Source: Lachnospiraceae bacterium
GTDB lineage: Bacteria; Bacillota; Clostridia; Lachnospirales; Lachnospiraceae
Direction: 5' to 3'
Length of the DNA stretch: 64,000 nt
NCBI GenBank assembly: GCA_024698145.1
Contig: JAILRO010000061.1
Coordinates: 56,943 to 120,942, forward strand
A program made the translations under genes and the position numbers. The notes under the pieces were generated by a model. It had not been told where the DNA came from. It searched no databases and saw nothing but the letters and a program-made list of their open reading frames with translations. Shown one piece after another: positions 1 through 8,731 of the stretch; position 1 is the first letter of the stretch, and the number at the start of each line of letters is the position of its first letter.

Positions 1-32
1 TGGATTATTTCCCACTAAAAAACAGGTTTTTT

Positions 33-104
33 TGTGGACAATGTGGATAACTTTGTGTATAAGTCCATTTTTCAAGCATTTTTTCAAAATCAGAATGTGT
101 ATAA
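33..104 (-). other. Cluster of four DnaA-box-like 9-mers
   Basis: Read on the minus strand, 33-41 is TTGTCCACA, 42-50 is TTATCCACA (perfect DnaA box), and 54-62 and 96-104 are both TTATACACA (fits TTATNCACA). All four have the same orientation; the first two abut and the third follows 3 bp later. The DNA from about 105 to 280 is very AT-rich and holds no open reading frame that I can support. This is the composition of an origin or of a dnaA upstream region, but the neighbouring genes are not the usual dnaA/rpmH set, and nearly all genes of the window point towards this end. It could therefore be a DnaA-binding or regulatory cluster rather than oriC. The rest of 1-274 shows nothing else. Confidence 0.5.
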
Positions 105-274
105 CCGGATTTCATAATCACTTTACATAATTTAGAATGCCTTTTATAAGATTTTTTGCGTAATTTTTTTGTGCATATCAACCAATTTGTAAAATACCTA
201 ATAATTTAAAGTATAAGAAAATTAAGAAAACTTGATTAAATTGTATGTCATATTCAAAAAATATTAAGTCAAAT

Positions 275-310
275 AAAAAACTCCTGCCAAAACATAAGTT
301 TCGGCAGGAG
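275..310 (-). terminator. Rho-independent terminator of the NlpC/P60 gene
   Basis: Minus-strand hairpin with arms CTCCTGCC (303-310) and GGCAGGAG (281-288), extended by GAAAC/GTTTT pairing with one mismatch, followed by a T run (275-280). It lies 18 bases after the stop codon. Confidence 0.9.
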
Positions 311-327
311 CCAATATGACTATATTA

Positions 328-1431
328 TCAATCCCAGATAACTCTTGCTGCACCACACGGTGTACGATATCCTACACCTGATACAATAATACCTGTTGTC
401 GAACTACTTGCGTGCACAACCTGTCCACCACCAATATACATGGTAACGTGTCCAACTCCACCACTCTTATCCTTGTAGAACAACAAATCTCCCGGCTGAA
501 TCGATGAAATAGGAACACTTGAAAGTCCTGCCATCTGAGCTGCCGCTGTTCTTGGAAGCGAATATCCAAAGTGTGCGTAAACACTCATAGTAAATCCCGA
601 ACAGTCAGTTCCGTTCGTAAGACTCGTTCCACCATAAACATAAGGATTACCAACAAACTGAAGAGCATAGTTAACAACTTCCTGTCTCTTGGTACTTGTC
701 ATTTCTGCAAGTCTTCTAAGCTCAGCTTCTTCTTCCTGACGTCTTAACTCTTCCTCCTCAGGAACTGAAAGCGCATGAGCAAATCCATAAGACACATCTA
801 CATATTCTGATGATACATAACCTTCTATATCAGAGTCCACTCGGATATGAGTCCACTCATCAACATCATCACTTGAATGAATTACTTCGTACGATTCGCC
901 TTCACCAACCATCGTAAGACAATCGCTGGATTCATCACGATCTGCACGTACGTATAATGTTTCTGTATTAACAACAGCTTTCTTAGGACATGTCTCCTCT
1001 GCATAGGCACCGGCTGCATCTCCAAAAAGAAGATAGTCATTTCTTACATATCCTAATGTGATACCGGATTCAATCTTTGTCCATGTATCACCCTTCTCTA
1101 CAACAAGAGCAATACCGTGAACCGGAAGACTACCCATTCTTTCAGAATCCTCATTGGGTTCCGCTCTTACGTTAACGGCCTCATCAACGTAAGCAAGACA
1201 CTTGCCCTCAAACTCAGGATATCTGCAGGTAGGCGCGTCCTCTCCTTCTGTCTGCTCCAAATCTTTCTCTGATACTTCTTTTATATTGAGACTACTTACA
1301 TACTGATCAAGTGCGTAAGTAATACTAATATTCGTTTCATCCAATACTTCGGCTTTGCTTACATTAACAGGTGCAAGGCACATCAAACCCGCAGTAAATA
1401 ATGCCATAACCGATGCTTTACGTATTCTCAC
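328..1431 (-). CDS. Secreted SH3-domain NlpC/P60 peptidoglycan hydrolase
   Basis: Predicted exported cell-wall endopeptidase that cleaves stem peptides. A signal peptide covers residues 1 to about 27 (ends VSKA). Two bacterial SH3-like domains follow (about 80-135 and 150-215), then a short Glu/Arg-rich linker (about 224-245) and a C-terminal NlpC/P60 domain. The catalytic Cys is C277 in TDCSGF, with H328 in GHVTMY and H340 in VVHASS completing the usual Cys-His-His set. The start is a GTG with AAGGAGG six bases upstream. It has its own promoter (1473-1501) and terminator, so it is probably monocistronic. The domain order and size match common clostridial SH3-NlpC/P60 proteins; the exact bond cleaved cannot be told. 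Confidence 0.93.
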   Translation of the reverse strand: MRIRKASVMALFTAGLMCLAPVNVSKAEVLDETNISITYALDQYVSSLNIKEVSEKDLEQTEGEDAPTCRYPEFEGKCLAYVDEAVNVRAEPNEDSERMGSLPVHGIALVVEKGDTWTKIESGITLGYVRNDYLLFGDAAGAYAEETCPKKAVVNTETLYVRADRDESSDCLTMVGEGESYEVIHSSDDVDEWTHIRVDSDIEGYVSSEYVDVSYGFAHALSVPEEEELRRQEEEAELRRLAEMTSTKRQEVVNYALQFVGNPYVYGGTSLTNGTDCSGFTMSVYAHFGYSLPRTAAAQMAGLSSVPISSIQPGDLLFYKDKSGGVGHVTMYIGGGQVVHASSSTTGIIVSGVGYRTPCGAARVIWD

Positions 1432-1472
1432 AATAAACCTCCTTATCGTACTGCAATTAACTAATCATAGCG

Positions 1473-1501
1473 ATTATAACAAAGCAAAATCGCCTTGTCA
1501 A
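1473..1501 (-). promoter_or_regulatory. Sigma-A promoter of the NlpC/P60 gene
   Basis: Minus-strand TTGACA (1496-1501), 17-bp spacer, TATAAT (1473-1478): consensus in both boxes, about 40 bases before the GTG start. Confidence 0.85.
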
Positions 1502-1514
1502 CAAAGCATAGCAA

Positions 1515-1552
1515 TAAAAAAACACACCACAAACGGTATCGTTCATGGTGTG
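1515..1552 (-). terminator. Terminator of the YjfB-like gene
   Basis: Minus-strand hairpin CACACCAT (1545-1552) / TGGTGTG (1523-1529) with further pairing inside (CGTTT-type arms) followed by a T-rich stretch (1515-1522). It begins 12 bases after the stop codon. Confidence 0.8.
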
Positions 1553-1564
1553 CATATAAATCAT

Positions 1565-1750
1565 CTATAAACGAATATCTATATTCTGACCAACCATTGG
1601 ATTAACTGAACGCTCTAACATCTGAGCCAACATATCTCCATTAGTTTGATCAACCTCCAATGCCTTGTCAAGTAAAGCCATTCCCACTGCTGTATTAGTG
1701 TTGGCATTCGATAATACAGTTGTCGACATTCCAATTCCTGAAATCTCCAT
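1565..1750 (-). CDS. YjfB-like putative motility protein
   Basis: A 61-residue acidic protein with no signal or membrane segment. The pattern of a short N-terminal helix with small residues (GIGMSTTVLSNAN), then GMALLDKALEV and a C-terminal V-P-G-x-x-x-D-I-x-L, resembles the YjfB family (annotated as putative motility protein) of Firmicutes. Its function is not established. GGAAGG lies ten bases before the ATG, and a promoter (1813-1841) and terminator make it a single-gene unit. The chemotaxis receptor at 36.4 kb supports a motile host. Confidence 0.75.
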   Translation of the reverse strand: MEISGIGMSTTVLSNANTNTAVGMALLDKALEVDQTNGDMLAQMLERSVNPMVGQNIDIRL

Positions 1751-1812
1751 AATACATATACCTTCCTTATTATCTAATACGTTCGTGTGCTAAACACATT
1801 CTCTTGTGCTTT

Positions 1813-1841
1813 ATTATACCTTGCCACCACAAAATATGCAA
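1813..1841 (-). promoter_or_regulatory. Promoter of the YjfB-like gene
   Basis: Minus-strand TTGCAT (1836-1841), 17-bp spacer, TATAAT (1813-1818). About 60 bases of leader precede the start codon. Confidence 0.75.
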
Positions 1842-1853
1842 CAATATTTTTTG

Positions 1854-1877
1854 AAAAAATGTGAATTTTTGTTCACA
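1854..1877 (-). terminator. Short terminator after the alpha/beta hydrolase
   Basis: Minus-strand TGTGAA (1872-1877), six-base loop, TTCACA (1860-1865), then six T (1854-1859). Position 1877 is just past the stop codon of the hydrolase at 1885, so it may end the long operon that comes from the right. The stem is only 6 bp. Confidence 0.5.
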
Positions 1878-1884
1878 ATGTACA

Positions 1885-2814
1885 TTATTTGAGGTTTTTG
1901 ATGCATTTATGGCAAAACTTGTCAATCTGCTCAAACACAACCTGTTTTTCAGATTCGTTGTGGATTTCATGACGCATACCTTCAATTAAAATCCCGCTGA
2001 CATTCATATATCCAAGACTTCTCATTCTCTCAAGCGCCTGGTTCCATTTCTTTTCATTGATATAGCAAGGATCATCCTCACCGGAAACAAATAAAATCGG
2101 AAGAAGTTTGTTGCTGACACTGTAACCTTTTTCCTTATATACTGTCCATTCAAGATTAAGAAGTGCCTGATATCCATTAAGCGTATATACAAATTGGCAT
2201 AGCTTATCCGCATTGAACTTGTCAGAAACTTCACTGTCACAAGAAAGCCATGCGTTGCGTCGTCCTTCCGCTTCAAACGGTTTGTTAAAAGCTCCGACCG
2301 CAAGTTCATTTACAAAGGAAGAACGATACCTTTCACCTTTTAAAAGCTTCATCATCTTAACTAACAGCTTGCCAAACGGCACTGCCGGTGTATAGGACGG
2401 ACATCCCGATATAAAGAGTCCATCTATATCAGCATCATACTTTTTAAGGTATGCCCTGACAATTAAAGAACCCATGCTGTGTCCATACAAAATCAACGGA
2501 AGATCAGGGTATTTTTCCCTTATTCTTCTGGTTGCAATGTGTGTGTCCTCGACATAACCTTTTTCCATTGATTTGTAGCAATAGCCTATGTCATCCGGTG
2601 TGTTGACACTTTGTCCGTGTCCTCGATTGTCCTGCATAAAAACGATATAACCGCGTTCTGCCATCGCTTGCATAAACGAAGTATATCTGTCCTTGTGCTC
2701 ATTCATACCATGAACCATTTGCAATATTGCAACAGGATTCTCCGGAATCATGCAAACACCGTGTATCGTAACACCATCAACAGATTCAAACGAATAAGTT
2801 CTTGTTGTAATCAT
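1885..2814 (-). CDS. Alpha/beta hydrolase (lysophospholipase-like)
   Basis: Cytoplasmic serine hydrolase of the Hydrolase_4/monoacylglycerol-lipase type, 309 residues, the usual length. Visible motifs: oxyanion-side HGMNEH (about 35-40), DNRGHGQS (about 62-69), the nucleophile elbow GHSMGS with S113, the acid in SGEDDP (about 245) and the base in EGMRHEIHNE (about 279-288). A ribosome binding site AAGGGGG precedes the ATG. It lies 33 bases downstream of the ABC permease-CPBP gene and is probably the last gene of that operon. The natural substrate cannot be told; a monoacylglycerol or lysophospholipid is the family expectation. Confidence 0.9.
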   Translation of the reverse strand: MITTRTYSFESVDGVTIHGVCMIPENPVAILQMVHGMNEHKDRYTSFMQAMAERGYIVFMQDNRGHGQSVNTPDDIGYCYKSMEKGYVEDTHIATRRIREKYPDLPLILYGHSMGSLIVRAYLKKYDADIDGLFISGCPSYTPAVPFGKLLVKMMKLLKGERYRSSFVNELAVGAFNKPFEAEGRRNAWLSCDSEVSDKFNADKLCQFVYTLNGYQALLNLEWTVYKEKGYSVSNKLLPILFVSGEDDPCYINEKKWNQALERMRSLGYMNVSGILIEGMRHEIHNESEKQVVFEQIDKFCHKCIKNLK

Positions 2815-2847
2815 TTAAATCCCCCTTACCACAGACAAATCAATATA

Positions 2848-4863
2848 CTACTTGCTCTTTTGTTTCTTATCTTTAAGCACAAGCAAGCCAAGCGGAATAC
2901 ATATAACCGCGGCAGCAATCAATGCAGCATATACCGGTTTTGCATTCTTCTCATCATTAAGAAATGCTATCTCGTCTCCATAATAAAGTGTTATTACCGA
3001 TAATGAATTATTAAAGAAATGCATTACCGACGAACACAACAAACTTTTTGTTTTATATGCAGCATAGCAAAGAGCCAATCCAAGAAGCATTGTCGGTATG
3101 AATCTAATAAGACTCATGTGATTAAGGCCAAACAATATTGAGACATAAAGTATAGCCATCGGAATCTTGATTTTGCTCTTAAATGCCGTAAACATATAAC
3201 CTCTAAACATCAATTCCTCGCACACAGCAGGCGTTGCCGCAATAAGAAGCAGACCTACCGCAAAAGGCATGTGTGATACCAAATCACCAAAACCTTCATT
3301 TACAGCCTCGTTGCTCTTTGGAAGCAAATAAGCCAATATGTTGGCCACAATAAGTACTCCGCTAGACACTCCGACCATCATTACAATGGAACCGATGAAA
3401 TGTCGAATACTTGGCATTTTAAGCAGGAATACTTCCTTTAAATCCGCTTTGATATAAACAGCTGCAAGCACCGGCAAAAGTCCTATGAACAATTGCGGAA
3501 TTATAACCCCGTAAAGAGGATTATCAAGACTCATCACACCACCCACATAGACCATAATGAGCAATGCAACTATCATGACAAGAAGGCTTTCCTGAATAGT
3601 AGGTGTGCTACCCTTCTTGATATTCTTTCTTCTCTCGAACAACTTAATACCGCTTAACGATTCACCAAACAATATAGACTCGCTGTTGTATATCTTTGCA
3701 AGTACCCACACTGCGATAAATGCATATATAACGTTAGATAACAGCACAATTAATATAAGCTGAAAATCATATTTGAAAACCATAAGTGTCTTAATAAGAA
3801 GACATACATTTGCAACCGGTATAAGCGCCGTCTTGGAAGAGAGCTCAACGTTAGGTATAAATCCAATGTAACCGGTGAGCATTACAACTAAAGTAACCGG
3901 TGTTACATAGTTGTTGGCTTCTTTGAAACTCTTGGCAAATGCACATACGCACATAACAACCGCGCTCATTAAAAGTGCAAATGCAATAACGCATACTACC
4001 GATATAAGTATTGCAGGAACAAAAGTTGAAACTTTAAATGATCCCGCATCCTCGGATAAGCTCTTTATCGTGGCAAACATATAGCCTGCCACGCCACCCA
4101 TCGAGAGCACATTTATACATACCGAAACAACCGATATTGTTGCAACCGATAAGAACTTACTCATAATAAGTTCCATGTTGCCAACAGGCATTGTAAGCAT
4201 TGTTTCAAGTGTACCTCTCTCCTTCTCACCGGCAGTTGTATCTATTGCAGGGTACATAGAACCCATAAGGATTGCCGTTATCAAAAGGAACGGTACTATT
4301 CCGCCCAATATATTTCCTACAGAACTTTCGGTACTTGATCTGTCTTTGCTTTCAGACTTGACCGGATATAATACTCTGTCAACATCAAGACCGTCTTCTT
4401 TGACATTCTTCTCTGCTATATGCTTCGCGTAGCTGTCAATCTCGTCCTCAAGCATTTCCTTAACTGTTGAAGAATTGGTTACTGCCGACAAATAATGAAC
4501 CTCGTATATTATCTGCGACTCGGTAACCTTTGTTGTAATGTATGCATCTATTTCTTCATCATCAAGCGCCTTTTTAACATCGGATACTTTGGACTTTTTT
4601 ATCTTGTAGTCGAAACCATCTTCGTCACCTTTAATCCAATCTTCCAAAGCTTCTACGTCAGCATCTGCGACATTTTCATATACAACCTTGTAGGTACGCT
4701 CCTGCTGTGAAGTATTAATCATTGAAATGACCTGCATAATAACAAGGAACAATAACGGATACAATATTACAGGCAGCACAACCATTGTAAATATAGTCTT
4801 CTTATCCCTGATTACATCCATTATTTCCTTCTTGTAAAGGGTTTTTAACTGCTTATAATTCAT
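2848..4863 (-). CDS. ABC-2 permease fused to CPBP intramembrane protease
   Basis: Two-part membrane protein of about 671 residues. The N-terminal part (about 1-390) is an ABC-2/NatB-like permease: a cytoplasmic start, TM1 (about 20-43), a large extracellular loop (about 45-180) and five more membrane segments. The C-terminal part (about 420-670) is a CPBP (CAAX protease/bacteriocin-processing) domain with EELMFRGYMF, FGLNHMS and HFFNNS carrying the Glu-Glu, His and His/Asn metal-site residues. The start chosen is the ATG at 4863, with GGGAGG eight bases before it; it overlaps the end of the ATPase gene, so translation is probably coupled. Such permease-protease fusions are known in Lachnospiraceae. 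NatAB homologues export Na+ or peptides; here the substrate is unknown. Confidence 0.92.
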   Translation of the reverse strand: MNYKQLKTLYKKEIMDVIRDKKTIFTMVVLPVILYPLLFLVIMQVISMINTSQQERTYKVVYENVADADVEALEDWIKGDEDGFDYKIKKSKVSDVKKALDDEEIDAYITTKVTESQIIYEVHYLSAVTNSSTVKEMLEDEIDSYAKHIAEKNVKEDGLDVDRVLYPVKSESKDRSSTESSVGNILGGIVPFLLITAILMGSMYPAIDTTAGEKERGTLETMLTMPVGNMELIMSKFLSVATISVVSVCINVLSMGGVAGYMFATIKSLSEDAGSFKVSTFVPAILISVVCVIAFALLMSAVVMCVCAFAKSFKEANNYVTPVTLVVMLTGYIGFIPNVELSSKTALIPVANVCLLIKTLMVFKYDFQLILIVLLSNVIYAFIAVWVLAKIYNSESILFGESLSGIKLFERRKNIKKGSTPTIQESLLVMIVALLIMVYVGGVMSLDNPLYGVIIPQLFIGLLPVLAAVYIKADLKEVFLLKMPSIRHFIGSIVMMVGVSSGVLIVANILAYLLPKSNEAVNEGFGDLVSHMPFAVGLLLIAATPAVCEELMFRGYMFTAFKSKIKIPMAILYVSILFGLNHMSLIRFIPTMLLGLALCYAAYKTKSLLCSSVMHFFNNSLSVITLYYGDEIAFLNDEKNAKPVYAALIAAAVICIPLGLLVLKDKKQKSK

Positions 4864-5620
4864 CGTCAACACCTCCCTCTACAAGCGCAAAGAAAGCGTC
4901 ACGCAAATTGCTCGTATTAGTTTGCTTTCTAAGTTCCTCGGGCGTTCCGGTTGCGATAATTGTGCCTTTATTAATCATAACTATTCTGTCGCACAAAAAC
5001 TCGGCTTCTTCCATGTAGTGTGTTGAATAAAGAACACTCTTGCCGCGTTTTTTCTCTTGCTTCATAAAGTCAATTATCGACTTTGAACTTATTATATCAA
5101 GACCAAGTGTTGGCTCATCGAATATGTAAATGTCAGGGTCATGCACGAGACATCTTGCAATCGACGTACGCTGCTTTTGTCCTGTAGATAATTTTTCCAC
5201 GCGGTTGTCAATAAATGATTCCATTCCGAGAACTTCACATGTCTTTTCAACCTGTTCTTTGATATATTCGCGTTCAAAACCGTAAAGCTCACCAAAAAGA
5301 TTCAATGTTTCCCTTACGGTAAAACGACCATAAAGCTTGGTATTTTCGGAAAGATATCCAATATGCTTCTTAAGTTCTGTTTTGTCTGTTATCTCATTTC
5401 CTTCATTGTCAGTTATAACAACGCTTCCCTCTGTCGGCTCCATAAGAGAACCAAGCATACGAAGAAGTGTTGTTTTACCGGCACCATTAGGACCGAGTAT
5501 TCCAAGTATCTCTCCCTGATTTGCCTCAAAACTAATGTGATTAACAGCATAGAATTCCTCTTTCTTTCCCTTTTGAAGAGTTCTTACAAACTGTTTTGTT
5601 AATCCCTTTGATTGAATCAA
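4853..5620 (-). CDS. NatA-like ABC transporter ATPase
   Basis: Nucleotide-binding subunit (255 residues) that powers the downstream permease. Walker A GPNGAGKT (about 43-50), Q-loop region SENTKLYGRF, signature LSTGQKQR, Walker B YIFDEPTLGLD and H-loop STHYMEEAE are all present. The start is an unusual TTG (5618-5620) with GGAGG eight bases upstream inside the end of the preceding CPBP gene; no ATG lies nearby. The gene starts 4 bases after the previous stop and overlaps the next start by 11 bases, so it is part of one translational unit. Confidence 0.93.
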   Translation of the reverse strand: MIQSKGLTKQFVRTLQKGKKEEFYAVNHISFEANQGEILGILGPNGAGKTTLLRMLGSLMEPTEGSVVITDNEGNEITDKTELKKHIGYLSENTKLYGRFTVRETLNLFGELYGFEREYIKEQVEKTCEVLGMESFIDNRVEKLSTGQKQRTSIARCLVHDPDIYIFDEPTLGLDIISSKSIIDFMKQEKKRGKSVLYSTHYMEEAEFLCDRIVMINKGTIIATGTPEELRKQTNTSNLRDAFFALVEGGVDDEL

Positions 5621-5624
5621 TTAA

Positions 5625-6638
5625 TCATCCTCCCATGTTGATTATACATATTACAAAACATATAAGCCAACCGATGACAAGACATACATTGTTGGCATTT
5701 AATACAGGGGTATCATCATTTTTCTCTGTGAGTTTTTCCCATGTAAGTTCTTTTTGATTGATATGCGCAATTGCATTGATCAAAAGAACCGTGAGCACAA
5801 TACCTACTATAGCCATTGGCGCAAAAAGGTATATGCTTTGCAACAATTCCTTGTTGCTAGGGGTCTTATTAAGTAACTCTTCAAACGACTGACCTTCTTT
5901 GAGCGCACCAATATTTTCTAATGCATTCAACATTTTGGGTAATGCATACATATATATTGTACTCATCGAATTAAATATCATGTGCAATATCATTGTTGAA
6001 AGCAATGAATCCGTAGCCTCTGCGACAAATGCAAATACAGCACCAAGATATACTGCATACAGCATCTGATTAAAATTAAGATGCATCAATCCAAACGAAA
6101 GCGAGCTTACAATTATTCCCACAATAATGGATTTCTTTCTGTAGCCTGTACGCATAATTCCTCTGTATATAAGCTCCTCGCAAAAGCCCGGCAAACAACC
6201 GATAATAATGATTGCCAGCCAGAAAGGAACATTCTGCGTCACTTCAAAAATTGCAACCGATGTCTCATTTTTTACAAAGAACTGGCTTAGTATATTAAGC
6301 ACAGTTGCCATAGGTGACGAAACAAGCAGCACCAGAAGTGATAAGAAAAAAGTCGAAATCTTGTATTTCCTGATTCGAAGATCTTCCTTAAAACTTGTGT
6401 GTGTCAAAAATATAAAAATAAATGCGCTAAAAAGAAGATACCCTTGTGTAATTAACAACGACACAAGCGTTTGCTTATTTGAGGGAACCATGCTTTGAAT
6501 GTATCTAACAAAAAAAGCAAGTGGAATCTCTAAAAGCATAAGCAGGAGGAAATACACTCCCGCCTTGTTGCTTTTTGCGCCAACGCTCTCAACACTTAAG
6601 GTATCCTGATTTTCGCTATAGTTACTATCTTCTGTCAT
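5625..6638 (-). CDS. Stand-alone CPBP family intramembrane metalloprotease
   Basis: Integral membrane protein of about 337 residues with roughly eight membrane segments. The CPBP signature is complete: CEELIYRGIMRTGYR, FGLMHLNFNQ and MILHMIFNS supply the Glu-Glu-Arg, His and His-x-x-x-Asn residues. The start chosen is the ATG at 6638, preceded by GGGAGAG; the longer reading frame (to 6716) would run into ridA and lacks a binding site. It sits directly before an ABC ATPase and a permease that carries a second CPBP domain, suggesting that both proteases serve the same export or processing system. Substrate unknown. Confidence 0.9.
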   Translation of the reverse strand: MTEDSNYSENQDTLSVESVGAKSNKAGVYFLLLMLLEIPLAFFVRYIQSMVPSNKQTLVSLLITQGYLLFSAFIFIFLTHTSFKEDLRIRKYKISTFFLSLLVLLVSSPMATVLNILSQFFVKNETSVAIFEVTQNVPFWLAIIIIGCLPGFCEELIYRGIMRTGYRKKSIIVGIIVSSLSFGLMHLNFNQMLYAVYLGAVFAFVAEATDSLLSTMILHMIFNSMSTIYMYALPKMLNALENIGALKEGQSFEELLNKTPSNKELLQSIYLFAPMAIVGIVLTVLLINAIAHINQKELTWEKLTEKNDDTPVLNANNVCLVIGWLICFVICIINMGG

Positions 6639-6657
6639 AACATTCTCTCCCAAGGTG

Positions 6658-7038
6658 TTATTTTTTGATTGCAATTGCTTCCATCTCAATAAGAACATCC
6701 TTTGGAAGTCTGGCAACCTCTACGCACGAACGTGCAGGAAATGCACCTGTGAAATATGTAGCATAGATTTCGTTAAGTGCAGCAAAGTCATTCATATCTT
6801 TGATAAACACCGTTGTCTTAACAACATCTTCGCAAGATGAACCAGCAGCCTCAAGCAAAGCTTTCATACTGTCAAACACACGTGTTGCCTGAACTTTGAT
6901 ATCGCCGTTAACAACCTCGTCTGTTGCGGGATCAATAGGAACAACTCCTGATGTATATACCATTCCGTTTACTTCAATTGCCTGTGAATATGGGCCTATT
7001 GCCTGTGGTGCCTTGTCTGTTTTAATTACATTTTTCAT
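6658..7038 (-). CDS. ridA: RidA family reactive-intermediate deaminase
   Basis: Small cytoplasmic YjgF/YER057c/UK114-family protein of about 126 residues that hydrolyses 2-aminoacrylate and related enamine/imine intermediates made by PLP enzymes. Visible family motifs: GPYSQAIEVNGMVYTSG near the N terminus, the mid-protein VVKTTVFIKDMNDFAALNEIYATYF, and PARSCVEVARLP with the Arg (about 101) that binds the carboxylate, then VLIEMEAIA. The start is the ATG at 7038 after GGAGG. It lies 35 bases after cvfB and 19 before the CPBP gene, within one apparent operon. Confidence 0.94.
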   Translation of the reverse strand: MKNVIKTDKAPQAIGPYSQAIEVNGMVYTSGVVPIDPATDEVVNGDIKVQATRVFDSMKALLEAAGSSCEDVVKTTVFIKDMNDFAALNEIYATYFTGAFPARSCVEVARLPKDVLIEMEAIAIKK

Positions 7039-7073
7039 TATTATGTCCTCCATATTTTTATAATACATCATTC

Positions 7074-7907
7074 TCACTTTGTGATGATTGAATGCTCATG
7101 AATTTCGATACGACCTTCTTTTAAAAGGCGACCTACAGCACGTTTAAATGCAGCCTTGGAAAGACCAAGTTCCCTTTCAATAAGCTCCGGTGAAGCTTTG
7201 TCATTAAAGGGCAGTACACCGTCAAAAGACAGGATTGACTCATATACCATCTCGCTATCTTCTTCCATCTGCACATACGAAAGTTTTGATACAGAAAGAT
7301 TAAGCTTGCCATCCTCTCTTACTTCCGTAACACGAAGATCAAGAGTATCTCCGACATTGACTCTCTTATGTAACTCCTGCTTCGGAACAAGCCCCTGATA
7401 CTTATCATCAACTGCTATAAATGCACCCATTTGCTCATTTATCTCGTATATGTAACCTTTTACGGAATCACCCTTCTTATAGTCACAATCCGTTGACAAA
7501 TGATTATAGAGCTTCATCGAAACACATGGACGGTTACTTTTGTCCATATACATATAGACAAGATATTCGCTGTCTTTTCTCACTTTTCCCGTCATTTCTT
7601 TAAACGGAAGAAGGATATCTTTCGGAAGTCCCCAGTCCATAAACGCACCAATCTTACCCACGCTCGCACAACGAAGTCTTCTAACCTCTCCAAGCGTTAT
7701 TAGCGGTTTTGCCGTTGTTGCTATCGGACGGTCTTCCGAATCGAGATAAACAAAAACCTCTATGCTTCCACCGGCCTTAAGTCCTTCGGGCACCTGCTTT
7801 CTCGGAAGAAGAACAGCGTCATCATCGCCCTCATTCTCAGCCAAATATATTCCAAAATCTTTGCTTCTGACAACCTTCAAGGTCTGCCACTTTCCTATTT
7901 CTACCAT
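7074..7907 (-). CDS. cvfB: CvfB family S1-type RNA-binding protein
   Basis: About 277 residues, the usual CvfB/YitL length. It shows tandem S1-like OB folds (about 1-65, 68-130 and 140-205, the last with KGYIYEINEQMGAFIAVDDKYQGLVP) and a C-terminal winged-helix of about 60 residues (ELIERELGLSKAAFKRAVGRLLKEGRI). CvfB affects virulence-factor expression in Staphylococcus and binds RNA; its cellular role here is unproven. AAAAAGGAG precedes the ATG. A 71-base gap separates it from the thioesterase upstream; that gap has no strong promoter, so readthrough is likely. Confidence 0.92.
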   Translation of the reverse strand: MVEIGKWQTLKVVRSKDFGIYLAENEGDDDAVLLPRKQVPEGLKAGGSIEVFVYLDSEDRPIATTAKPLITLGEVRRLRCASVGKIGAFMDWGLPKDILLPFKEMTGKVRKDSEYLVYMYMDKSNRPCVSMKLYNHLSTDCDYKKGDSVKGYIYEINEQMGAFIAVDDKYQGLVPKQELHKRVNVGDTLDLRVTEVREDGKLNLSVSKLSYVQMEEDSEMVYESILSFDGVLPFNDKASPELIERELGLSKAAFKRAVGRLLKEGRIEIHEHSIITK

Positions 7908-7978
7908 TAGTTCTCCTTTTTTATATATTTCTCATCCGCTGACAGCGAAGCATAATTATCTATATAACTTATATAAAA

Positions 7979-8701
7979 TCATGAAATCTCTACGATTACG
8001 TAGGGTTTACCCTCTGAATCGTTCAAGGAAACCTGACGGATCGGGTCGTTGATGTAGCAGACGGGGTGGAGGGTGTCTCCAAATATTGCTGCTTTTCTGT
8101 AGTCGACACGAAGTTTCCTAATGTCGGTGGCATCAATGATGTCTAATGCTTCTAGGACGTAGCGTCCGTTATTGACATGCTGATTAGAATCTATAAATGA
8201 GCGTTTTACGCGAATTGGTGTATCTATATCATGACTTCCACCTATTATTCTATCCTCTTCAGGAAGAAGCTTAATCTTCCTTGCAGCGTAGTCCATATCC
8301 AGTGCGGGTTCTAACACATAGCCCTCCATGTCTTCTTCTGTGGGCTTAGTCGGTGTCATGTTATTAATATCCATAAACACCCATATTGAGTTAGCACTTA
8401 CGATTCGCCGTCCGTCTTCGCCTAATATATCAAAGTTACGATAGCCGTAGAGTCCTTTGAAGTCATGCGGCCATGTTCGCACCGTAATATTCTCCTTATA
8501 TTTGGGGTATCTGTCAAGTTCTATTTGCCAACCGGTCAAAAACCATGCTCTTTTGTGCTTCGCAACATGCTCTACGCCTTTGCCAATACTTTCAGATTGA
8601 GCAAGCACACAATCCTGAAGGAAATTGACAACTCCTGCCATGTCCATCGTAAGATTACTGCCCACCTGCGAGTATGTTACCGTTCTTTCCATTATATACA
8701 T
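7979..8701 (-). CDS. Acyl-ACP thioesterase
   Basis: Cytoplasmic double-hotdog thioesterase that releases free fatty acids from acyl carrier protein, about 240 residues as usual for the bacterial FatA-like family. Recognised by the N-terminal TYSQVGSNLTMDMAGVVNFLQD, the mid-protein RTWPHDFKGLYGYRNFDI and the C-terminal catalytic-type motif DSNQHVNNGRYV with Asn/His, followed by RKLRVDYRKAA. The start is set at the ATG at 8701, about five bases after GGTGA; an ATG nine bases further in (8692) is possible. It follows the solute-binding lipoprotein by about 30 bases. The acidic C terminus ends the protein normally. Confidence 0.9.
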   Translation of the reverse strand: MYIMERTVTYSQVGSNLTMDMAGVVNFLQDCVLAQSESIGKGVEHVAKHKRAWFLTGWQIELDRYPKYKENITVRTWPHDFKGLYGYRNFDILGEDGRRIVSANSIWVFMDINNMTPTKPTEEDMEGYVLEPALDMDYAARKIKLLPEEDRIIGGSHDIDTPIRVKRSFIDSNQHVNNGRYVLEALDIIDATDIRKLRVDYRKAAIFGDTLHPVCYINDPIRQVSLNDSEGKPYVIVEIS

Positions 8702-8731
8702 ATATCTCACCTTATCTACATTTATTCAAAA

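Noticed and set aside
6639..6716. Upstream extension of the CPBP protease gene
   Set aside because: It overlaps ridA and has no binding site, while GGGAGAG precedes the ATG at 6638.
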